The position numbers were made by a program, and so were the translations under genes. 64,000 nucleotides of DNA from Gammaproteobacteria bacterium HGW-Gammaproteobacteria-15 (lineage in GTDB: Bacteria; Pseudomonadota; Gammaproteobacteria; Enterobacterales; Alteromonadaceae), in assembly GCA_002840125.1 (NCBI GenBank), contig PGZF01000003.1, positions 310,001 to 374,000 on the forward strand. The letters run 5' to 3'. Position 1 is the first letter of the stretch. The number at the start of each line of letters is the position of its first letter. Below are positions 54,502 through 64,000 of the stretch, piece after piece. Below the pieces are notes generated by a model. That model worked only from the letters and a program-made list of their open reading frames with translations. It did not search any database and was not told where the DNA came from.

Positions 54502-55743
54502 ATGTCAGATTTCAGAGAACAAGCATTGCGTTACCACGCAGAACCCAAACCCGGCAAAATCAGTATTGAGATCAGTAAACCAGCCGAAACCGTAACAGAT
54601 TTAGCATTAGCCTACAGCCCGGGCGTAGCTGAACCGGTGCGTGAAATAGCCGCAGATATCGACAATGTGTACAAATACACAGCCAAAGGCAATTTGGTGG
54701 CGGTGATCACTAACGGCACGGCCATTTTGGGCCTGGGTAATTTAGGCCCTATGGCCTCGAAGCCGGTAATGGAAGGTAAGGCACTGTTGTTTAAGCGTTT
54801 TGCTAACCTGGATTCGATTGATATTGAGGTAACACACCGCACCACGGAAGAGTTTATTAATACCGTTGCCAATATTGCCGACACCTTTGGCGGTATCAAC
54901 CTTGAGGATATCAAAGCGCCGGAGTGCTTTGAAATTGAAAAAGAGCTGATTAAACGCTGCAAAATTCCGGTGTTTCATGATGATCAGCACGGTACTGCTA
55001 TAGTGACAGCTGCCGGCATGCTAAACGCGCTGGAAATCCAGGGTAAAGATATTAAAAATGCGATTATTGTTTGTATGGGCGCCGGTGCGGCGGCTATTGC
55101 CTGTATGGAACTTCTGATTAAATGCGGCGCCCAGCGCGAGCATATTTATATGCTGGATACCAAAGGTGTTATTCACACCCGCCGCGATGACTTAAACCAG
55201 TACAAGCTGCTGTTTGCCAACAATACTGATAAACGCACACTGGAAGATGCCTTAAACGGAGCTGATGTGTTTGTTGGGGTATCTGGCCCGGATGTGTTAC
55301 CGCCAGAGGCGTTAAAGCTAATGGCCGACAAGCCGGTTATTTTTGCCTGCTCTAACCCGGATCCGGAAATTAAGCCCGAGCTGGCCCATGCTATGCGCGA
55401 TGATATTATTATGGCTACCGGCCGGTCAGATTATCCGAACCAGGTAAATAACGTGCTGTGTTTTCCGTTTATTTTCCGTGGTGCTTTAGATGTACGCGCC
55501 AGCGTTATTAATGACGAGATGAAACTGGCGGCGGTAAATGCCATTCGGGCTATTGCTAAAGAGGCTGTGCCGCAGGAGGTATTAACTGCTGCTAAGGTTA
55601 ACCAGCTGAGCTTTGGTAAAACTTATATTATTCCTAAACCGATGGACCCACGGCTGTTATCACGGGTTGCTCTGGCAGTGGCGCAGGCAGCAGTGGCATC
55701 CGGGGTGGCAAGGTTACCGTTGCCGGAAAACTACTATAGTTAA
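54502..55743 (+). CDS. NAD(P)-dependent malic enzyme, short form
   Basis: A 413-residue enzyme that oxidatively decarboxylates malate to pyruvate. It is the catalytic part only: the C-terminal phosphotransacetylase-like domain of MaeB (about 330 more residues) is absent. Landmarks are ALAYSPGVAEPV, YTAKGNLVAVITNGTAILGLGN, EDIKAPECFEIE, FHDDQHGTA (metal site) and the dinucleotide loop VCMGAGAAAIACMELL. I leave the symbol empty because maeA and maeB both fit poorly. The stop codon lies inside a run of 13-bp repeats. The next gene, metJ, is convergent beyond a shared terminator. Confidence 0.93.
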   Translation: MSDFREQALRYHAEPKPGKISIEISKPAETVTDLALAYSPGVAEPVREIAADIDNVYKYTAKGNLVAVITNGTAILGLGNLGPMASKPVMEGKALLFKRFANLDSIDIEVTHRTTEEFINTVANIADTFGGINLEDIKAPECFEIEKELIKRCKIPVFHDDQHGTAIVTAAGMLNALEIQGKDIKNAIIVCMGAGAAAIACMELLIKCGAQREHIYMLDTKGVIHTRRDDLNQYKLLFANNTDKRTLEDALNGADVFVGVSGPDVLPPEALKLMADKPVIFACSNPDPEIKPELAHAMRDDIIMATGRSDYPNQVNNVLCFPFIFRGALDVRASVINDEMKLAAVNAIRAIAKEAVPQEVLTAAKVNQLSFGKTYIIPKPMDPRLLSRVALAVAQAAVASGVARLPLPENYYS

Positions 55744-55805
55744 TTGCCAGACTTAACTGCCCTAGGTAACTGCCATAGTTAACTGTTATAGCTGACCTGT
55801 TATAC
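55728..55805. repeat. Six 13-bp degenerate tandem repeats across the malic-enzyme stop codon
   Basis: Six units of exactly 13 bases follow each other without gaps: AAACTACTATAGT, TAATTGCCAGACT, TAACTGCCCTAGG, TAACTGCCATAGT, TAACTGTTATAGC and TGACCTGTTATAC. The consensus is TAACTGCCATAGT. The first unit is inside the coding sequence and encodes the last four codons; the second starts with the stop codon itself. Adjacent units share about 7 to 10 bases. Confidence 0.8.
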
Positions 55806-55831
55806 TTTATTTGTGCAGTTAACGTGGCGCA

Positions 55832-55867
55832 AAACAAAACACCCGCCAGCTGGCGGGTGTTTTGTTT
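55832..55867. terminator. Bidirectional terminator between malic enzyme and metJ
   Basis: A perfect 36-base palindrome whose centre is CCAGCTGG, with A-rich and T-rich flanks (AAACAAAACACCC / GGGTGTTTTGTTT). It serves the convergent genes on both sides; the metJ stop lies two bases beyond it. Confidence 0.9.
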
Positions 55868-55868
55868 G

Positions 55869-56204
55869 TTATTCTTCGTCGCTGTCGGCTTCGATAATAA
55901 CCGGAATGGGTTTGCCCATGCTGGTTAAGATCTGGCGCACTTCTGCCGGGATCTGGTGCGGGTTGTCTTTACGTAAGTCTTCGTCGGCAGGCAGTGGCTG
56001 GCCGGTAAATGCATGCAGAAACGCTTCGCATAGTAATTCACTGTTGGTTGCATGTCGCAGGTTGTTTACCTGGCGGCGGGTGCGTTCATCTGTCAGCACC
56101 TTTAATACGTTCAGCGGAATAGATACGGTGATTTTTTTTACGAGTTCTGATTTTTTACCGTGTTCCGCGTACGGGTGAATATATTCCCCATTCCACTTAG
56201 CCAT
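55869..56204 (-). CDS. metJ: Methionine repressor MetJ
   Basis: A 111-residue ribbon-helix-helix repressor. With S-adenosylmethionine as corepressor it binds 8-bp met boxes. The DNA-contacting beta strand is KKITVSIP (about residues 22-29) and the helices [34 protein letters not shown] follow; the start is [25 protein letters not shown] lies seven bases before the ATG. The 181-base gap to metB holds met boxes in two clusters, which would control both genes. Confidence 0.97.
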   Translation of the reverse strand: MAKWNGEYIHPYAEHGKKSELVKKITVSIPLNVLKVLTDERTRRQVNNLRHATNSELLCEAFLHAFTGQPLPADEDLRKDNPHQIPAEVRQILTSMGKPIPVIIEADSDEE

Positions 56205-56309
56205 ATGGTTACCTTGTATTAGTCATTATGTTGTATTGCTTTACGCAAGTGGCGAAATTCTATCTTGTTATGCCGCGCAGTCAAATAGTGTACAACAAAT
56301 AATGATTAT

Positions 56310-56333
56310 AGACGGCTAAATGGTTTGACATCT
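56310..56333. promoter_or_regulatory. MetJ operator, three adjacent met boxes
   Basis: Three contiguous 8-mers AGACGGCT, AAATGGTT and TGACATCT, with 6, 3 and 6 matches to AGACGTCT. Cooperative MetJ binding needs at least two adjacent boxes. Confidence 0.7.
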
Positions 56334-56355
56334 TTATTTCTACCATTATACTTTT

Positions 56356-56371
56356 AGACGTCTAAACATCT
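56356..56371. promoter_or_regulatory. MetJ operator, two adjacent met boxes next to metB
   Basis: AGACGTCT is the perfect met box, followed directly by AAACATCT (five of eight). The pair ends 14 bases before the metB start, overlapping its likely transcription start region. Confidence 0.85.
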
Positions 56372-56385
56372 AAATGAGGTTTCCC

Positions 56386-57651
56386 ATGTCAAAGCGCCAC
56401 GCCGCGACTATCGCTGCCCGGGCCGGTATCGCTCAGGACTCTGCTTATGCTGCGGTTACGCCACCGCTGTATTTAACCTCAACTTATGAATTAAAAGCCT
56501 TTAAACAACCCGGCCAGTACGATTATTCACGCTCGAATAACCCGACCCGGGATTTATTAGCCGAAACGCTGGCCGAGCTGGAAGGCGGGGTGAAAGCCAT
56601 AGTTACCAGCACCGGCATGTCTGCCTGCCTGCTGGCACTGCAACTGCTGACACCGGATGATACGCTGGTGATCCCACATGATTGCTACGGTGGTAGTTAC
56701 CGGTTGTTTGTTAACCTGGCGCAGCGCAAGCGGGCTTTTAACCTGCTGGTGGTAAATTTTCAGCATGCTGACTGGGCTGAGCAAATCCGGGCGGTTAAAC
56801 CGAAAATGATCTGGCTGGAAACACCGTCTAACCCTTTGCTGCAAATTACTGATGTGCGCGCAGTATGTGATTTGGCCAAAGCACTACAAGCGCTGGTGGT
56901 GGTGGATAACACCTTTTTATCGCCGATATTACAGCAACCTCTGGCGCTGGGCGCTGATATCGTTGTGCATTCCACTACTAAATATATTAACGGCCACAGC
57001 GATATTGTCGGTGGGGTGTTGATCGCAAAATCGCAGCAACTGGGTGATGAATTAAAATGGTGGGCCAATTGCCTGGGTATTACCGGTGCCCCTTTTGACA
57101 GCTATATGACGCTGCGTGGCCTGCGGACACTGGAACCGCGGCTGCGTTTGCAGCAGGATAATACCGCCCGGGTAGTCGATTTTCTGGCAAAGCAGCCACT
57201 GGTGGCTAAAGTGTATTACCCCGGGCTGGTGCAGCACCCTGGCCATGCTATTGCTAAAGCCCAGCAAAGCGGCTTTGGTGCGATGTGCAGTTTCGATTTG
57301 GCCGCTGACGAAGCCTTGCTGCCGGTGTTTTTCTCGGCACTGCGTTTATTTACCTTAGCCCAGTCATTGGGGGGTATTGAAAGTCTGGTGTGCCATCCTG
57401 GCAGCATGACGCATGCATCAATGGATGCTGCCGCACAGAAAACTGCCGGTATAGGCCCAACGTTAATCCGTTTGTCGGTAGGTATTGAAAACGCCGATGA
57501 TTTACTGGCCGATTTACAGCAGGCTTTTAATGCGGTTGCCAGTGCCAGCCAGCAGGCAGATCACAGCGGCAAAGCTGGCAGCACCGTGAAGCAGGATCAT
57601 GAACAACAACAGCAGTTTCGGTTAAACCCGGCACTTAGCGCTTTTTGGTAA
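56386..57651 (+). CDS. metB: Cystathionine gamma-synthase
   Basis: A 421-residue pyridoxal-phosphate enzyme that joins O-succinylhomoserine (or O-acetylhomoserine) and cysteine to cystathionine in methionine synthesis. The PLP lysine is in STTKYINGHSD; YDYSRSNNPTRDLLAETLA and HDCYGGSYRLF are typical. The ATG at 56386 has GAGG seven bases before it; an ATG four codons up overlaps the MetJ operator. The last 35 residues (a Gln- and Ser-rich tail ending LNPALSAFW) go beyond the usual 386-residue length. It starts the metB-metL-metF operon. Confidence 0.94.
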   Translation: MSKRHAATIAARAGIAQDSAYAAVTPPLYLTSTYELKAFKQPGQYDYSRSNNPTRDLLAETLAELEGGVKAIVTSTGMSACLLALQLLTPDDTLVIPHDCYGGSYRLFVNLAQRKRAFNLLVVNFQHADWAEQIRAVKPKMIWLETPSNPLLQITDVRAVCDLAKALQALVVVDNTFLSPILQQPLALGADIVVHSTTKYINGHSDIVGGVLIAKSQQLGDELKWWANCLGITGAPFDSYMTLRGLRTLEPRLRLQQDNTARVVDFLAKQPLVAKVYYPGLVQHPGHAIAKAQQSGFGAMCSFDLAADEALLPVFFSALRLFTLAQSLGGIESLVCHPGSMTHASMDAAAQKTAGIGPTLIRLSVGIENADDLLADLQQAFNAVASASQQADHSGKAGSTVKQDHEQQQQFRLNPALSAFW

Positions 57652-57657
57652 TTAATT

Positions 57658-60973
<3,316 letters not shown>

Positions 60974-60992
60974 ACTGCTTTAATACATCTGT

Positions 60993-61016
60993 GCCCGTGA
61001 TCAAACGGGCTTTTTT
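60993..61016 (+). terminator. Intrinsic terminator of the metBLF operon
   Basis: GCCCGT (60993-60998), a six-base loop, ACGGGC and six T's; it starts 20 bases after the metF stop. Confidence 0.9.
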
Positions 61017-61120
61017 CATTAACAAATGGACTTTTGTCAGGTTGGCGCCAACAGAAAATTGGGTTAATCTGAGCAGCATTATTGCTTTAGCAATTGCTTA
61101 ATGAACAGGGATGAGTAGTA

Positions 61121-64000
61121 ATGTCTGAAGTTCTCAGCTGGCGCTTTGCTGCCAGACACTCATTAATGCGCCATAGCTGGTTAATACTACTGCTATTGTT
61201 GTGCAGCAGCACAAATCTTTTTGCCAGTGCCAGCCCGGCCAAACTAAGCAATTACTTTCAGGAAAGCTGGACTACCCGCGACGGCCTGCCGCACAACACC
61301 ATTAATGATATCAGTCAGAGTGAAGATGGCTATCTGTGGATAGCTACCTGGGAAGGCGTTGCCCGTTTTAATGGCCGGGAATTCAGTATTTTTGGCCGGG
61401 GGGAACTGACGGGGCTACCTGACTCCGGTATCCGGGTATTAAATAAAGACAATGATGGTAACGTGCTGATTGCAGGATCCCGCGGAGGTTTCAGCCTGCA
61501 TTCGGTTAATGACTGGCGTAGCTGGGCACCCTTTAATGTTTTACTTAATGCGGTTGTTCAGGACCAGCAGGGAGCCTTCTGGCTGGCCAGTGAGGGGCAG
61601 GGGTTGTTCAGGCAGGCTCCGGACGGCAGCCGTACACGTTACACTCAGGCTGATGGTTTACCCAGTAATGTTATTCACAGCTTATTGGTTGATAGCCGTG
61701 GCCATTTATTGATTGGCTCCGGCCGTGGGTTAGCCTGGCTGGATACTACCACAGCGCAGCCGCAGATTATGCCGGCAGAGGGCATGCCTGTGGTGCCGGT
61801 ATTTGTGTTAGCTGAATATAAAGGCAAAGCCCTGGCTGGCACTGAGCAGGGGCTGTTCAGCTGGTTTAATGGCCAGGCTGTCTTGCTGGACCCAGCTTTA
61901 GCAGATATGCCTGTAGCTTCATTACTGGTAAATGACAACCAAATCTGGATAGGAACAACTGACCGGGGTTTGCTGCGTTACAGTGAACTGGGATTAGAGC
62001 AGCTAACGATAGCAGGTGGTTTGCCAAATAATCGCATTTTGTCTTTGTATCTGGATCGCGAGCAAAGCATTTGGGTTGGCACTAACGGCGGTTTATTCCG
62101 TTTACGTGATGCCCCTTTTGTTACTTACACCGCCGAACTTGGCCTGGCAGGGGATTATGTCCGCAGCGTAATGGCGCACAGCGATGGCTCGGTCTGGATT
62201 GGCAGCAGCCAGGGGGTTAGCCGTTTGGCGGGGCGGCAGCTGAAAACGCTGGATTTGTCTGCTGCCAGCCGTGGCCAGTCGGTATTAAGCCTGACAGAGA
62301 CTGCTGATGGCTCGGTGTGGATTGGTACCTACACCGACGGTGTATTGCTGTGGCAGGATGACAAAGTTGTCCGACGACTGGACCGACAAAGTGGTTTATT
62401 AGCCAACGAAGTCCGCGCGGTGGTACCGGCAAAAGACGGCGCGCTTTGGGTGGGCACAGCTCAGGGGCTCAACTATGTAAGTGCTGATGGCATCAAAAAC
62501 TTTACCACCGCAGAGGGATTGCCAGCACCTTTTATTATGGCGTTATATCTGCACACTGATGGCAGGTTGTTTATCGGTACCGGGGCTGGGGTGGCCATTA
62601 TGCAGCCAGATGGCAGCATAGTGCCGGTTGACTTCAGCCATCTGGATGGGGCGGAATATGCGTTCGGTTTCGCACCGGATAACGCCGCTGACGCCATCTG
62701 GATGACAACAGACCGTGGTTTGGTGCATTACTCATTGAGCAGTGGTGAGCTAACAATGCTGGGCCGAAATGTTGGTTTGCCATTTGATAAATTATTTCAG
62801 GTTGTGATCGACAGACAACAGCATCTTTGGGTCAGCAGTAACAGGGGCATACTGCGGCTGGAGCGCGAGCATATTGCTGCAGTACTCAGTGGTAAGCGTG
62901 ATCACCTTGACTATGAGTTATTTGGTGAAGGTGACGGTATGCAAAGTGCTCAGGCCAATGGCGGTTCTATGCCAGCTGCTACGTTGGCCCGGGATGGCGC
63001 TGTCTGGTTTGCTACCTCCAAAGGCGCCAGTATGGTGCAGCCGCAGGTATTAAAACGCTTTGCGGCAAATATTCCGCCAATAGTGATTGAAAGCCTGAAA
63101 GTTAACGGTACTGAAAGGCAGTTAACCTCTTCAATTCAGTTAGCTGCAGGGGTTAACCGGCTGGAATTTGCCTTTGCCGGGCTGGGTTTTGTTATGCCAC
63201 AACGTATTCAATATCGTACCAGGTTGCTGGGGTTTGATTCTGACTGGGTGGAGCGGGGTTCACAAAACGTGGCCGAGTACACCAACCTGCCACCAGGAGA
63301 GTATCGCTTTTTAGTCAGTGCAGCTTATCCGCAAGGCGGCTGGAGCGAACATGAAGCCAGCTTAAGCTTCACCATTTTTCCTTATATCTGGCAAAGGCCG
63401 GGTTTCTGGCTGGCGATAATAGGTTTGGTCACATTGCTGGGCCTGATAATGTTGCGCTGGCGGCTTAACGCTTTGCGCCGGCGTGAGCAATTATTACGTT
63501 GGCAGGTAGCGGAAAAAACCGTTGAATTACAGCAGCAGGCAGATCATTTAAAAGCGGTAGATCAAGAGCGTTCTGCACTGCTGGTCCAATTAAAACGCCA
63601 AGCTGAAGAATTTGAGCAACAGGCAAGGTGCGATGCGTTAACCGGGCTGGCAAACCGCCGCGCCTTTGATGAAGCGCTGGCACGCGAATGCGCACGCTCA
63701 CGGCGCAATAATCTGCCACTTTGCCTGGTGCTGCTGGATATCGATCATTTTAAACAGGTAAATGACAGTTACAGCCATAGCATTGGTGACGAAATTCTTA
63801 AGCTGGTGGCCGCTGAAATTAGTAGCCATTGCCGCACCGACGATACTGTAGCGCGCTGGGGTGGAGAAGAGTTTGCCATACTGCTGCCGAACACCACGGT
63901 AAAAGTAGCGCAGGATATTTGTGAACGCATGCGCCAGGCGATTATGCAGATTGACTGCGCTGTTTTTGCTTCAAGCCTGCGCATTACGGTAAGTATGGGC
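61121..64000 (+). CDS. Periplasmic beta-propeller sensor with Y_Y_Y and GGDEF domains (3' end outside window)
   Basis: The first 960 codons of a large sensor; the frame is open to the window edge. A signal sequence (LILLLLLCSSTNLFASA) precedes two-component-regulator propeller repeats (about residues 50-630), seen as recurring NTINDISQSEDGYLWIAT, SVWIGTYTDGVLLW and ALWVGTAQGL-like units. A Y_Y_Y domain follows (about 650-750), one membrane segment (about 762-780), a coiled coil and a GGDEF domain. The cyclase motif is GGEEF (914-918), and RTDD five residues before it fits the RxxD inhibitory site, so activity with product feedback is likely. ATG 61121 is chosen; ATG 61166 would also give a signal peptide. 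The signal sensed is unknown. Confidence 0.9.
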   Translation, partial: MSEVLSWRFAARHSLMRHSWLILLLLLCSSTNLFASASPAKLSNYFQESWTTRDGLPHNTINDISQSEDGYLWIATWEGVARFNGREFSIFGRGELTGLPDSGIRVLNKDNDGNVLIAGSRGGFSLHSVNDWRSWAPFNVLLNAVVQDQQGAFWLASEGQGLFRQAPDGSRTRYTQADGLPSNVIHSLLVDSRGHLLIGSGRGLAWLDTTTAQPQIMPAEGMPVVPVFVLAEYKGKALAGTEQGLFSWFNGQAVLLDPALADMPVASLLVNDNQIWIGTTDRGLLRYSELGLEQLTIAGGLPNNRILSLYLDREQSIWVGTNGGLFRLRDAPFVTYTAELGLAGDYVRSVMAHSDGSVWIGSSQGVSRLAGRQLKTLDLSAASRGQSVLSLTETADGSVWIGTYTDGVLLWQDDKVVRRLDRQSGLLANEVRAVVPAKDGALWVGTAQGLNYVSADGIKNFTTAEGLPAPFIMALYLHTDGRLFIGTGAGVAIMQPDGSIVPVDFSHLDGAEYAFGFAPDNAADAIWMTTDRGLVHYSLSSGELTMLGRNVGLPFDKLFQVVIDRQQHLWVSSNRGILRLEREHIAAVLSGKRDHLDYELFGEGDGMQSAQANGGSMPAATLARDGAVWFATSKGASMVQPQVLKRFAANIPPIVIESLKVNGTERQLTSSIQLAAGVNRLEFAFAGLGFVMPQRIQYRTRLLGFDSDWVERGSQNVAEYTNLPPGEYRFLVSAAYPQGGWSEHEASLSFTIFPYIWQRPGFWLAIIGLVTLLGLIMLRWRLNALRRREQLLRWQVAEKTVELQQQADHLKAVDQERSALLVQLKRQAEEFEQQARCDALTGLANRRAFDEALARECARSRRNNLPLCLVLLDIDHFKQVNDSYSHSIGDEILKLVAAEISSHCRTDDTVARWGGEEFAILLPNTTVKVAQDICERMRQAIMQIDCAVFASSLRITVSMG

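Noticed and set aside
61111-61128. ATG at 61111 as start of the sensor gene
   Set aside because: This frame meets a stop after five codons; the ATG at 61121 opens the long frame.

Overview
The window is an ordinary-looking chromosomal segment of an aquatic gammaproteobacterium, about half G+C, densely coded and with no insertion sequence, prophage, CRISPR array, tRNA or rRNA that I can see. The gene content and the blocks ftsY-ftsE-ftsX-rpoH, gpmI-envC-yibQ divergent from yibN-grxC-secB-gpsA, ftsN-hslV-hslU, glnA with ntrBC, and metJ divergent from metB-metL-metF point to the Alteromonadales/Chromatiaceae part of the class. A Rheinheimera/Alishewanella/Arsukibacterium-type organism is my best guess. 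It is an inference from synteny and family content, not a database match.

Layout. 1-4.6 kb: a lipoprotein cut by the window edge, an orphan response regulator with an HD-GYP domain, a DUF2721 membrane protein, then a rightward trio of a glutamine-rich coiled-coil protein, a DUF2007/zinc-ribbon protein and a YjaG (DUF416) protein. 4.6-9.2 kb: rsmD, then ftsY-ftsE-ftsX and rpoH; rpoH is preceded by a perfect CIRCE (HrcA) operator. 9.2-15 kb: yibQ-envC-gpmI leftward and yibN-grxC-secB-gpsA rightward. 15-21.2 kb: a GGDEF/EAL protein with eroded catalytic residues, trmL, pldB, cpxA-cpxR and a divergent cpxP-like gene. 21.2-26.2 kb: ntrC, ntrB, a DUF4124 protein and glnA, with NtrC sites before ntrB and glnA and a sigma-54 promoter for glnA. 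26.2-32 kb: typA, yihY, dtd, yiiD, an NAD(P)-binding protein and a membrane protein with an Mrr-like nuclease domain. 32-42.9 kb: a chemoreceptor, the histidine-utilisation genes hutH-hutU-hutC divergent from hutI, an EAL protein, hutG and rraA. 43-48.5 kb: a membrane GGDEF/EAL protein, a PAP2 phosphatase, an HBM-type chemoreceptor and a SnoaL/HxlR divergent pair. 48.6-54.2 kb: a DUF971 protein, hslU, hslV, ftsN, priA and rpmE. 54.5-61 kb: a malic enzyme, metJ, metB, metL and metF. 61.1 kb to the end: a sensor with beta-propeller repeats and a GGDEF domain, cut by the window edge.

How it fits together. Division and envelope genes recur: FtsEX and EnvC form one amidase-activating pathway, FtsN adds the late trigger, and CpxRA/CpxP watches the envelope. 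Proteostasis genes (rpoH under a CIRCE operator, hslUV, secB) form a second theme. Nitrogen control (NtrBC, GlnA) and histidine breakdown form a third. Five proteins carry c-di-GMP domains: one HD-GYP, three GGDEF/EAL and one GGEEF. Their catalytic motifs suggest two or three phosphodiesterases, one cyclase and one probable non-catalytic protein. The methionine block is a compact MetJ regulon.

The least expected signals are the CIRCE element plus a second perfect 12-9-12 inverted repeat before rpoH, a 13-bp tandem repeat that runs through the malic-enzyme stop codon, a membrane-anchored Mrr-like domain, and the coiled-coil/zinc-ribbon/YjaG trio.
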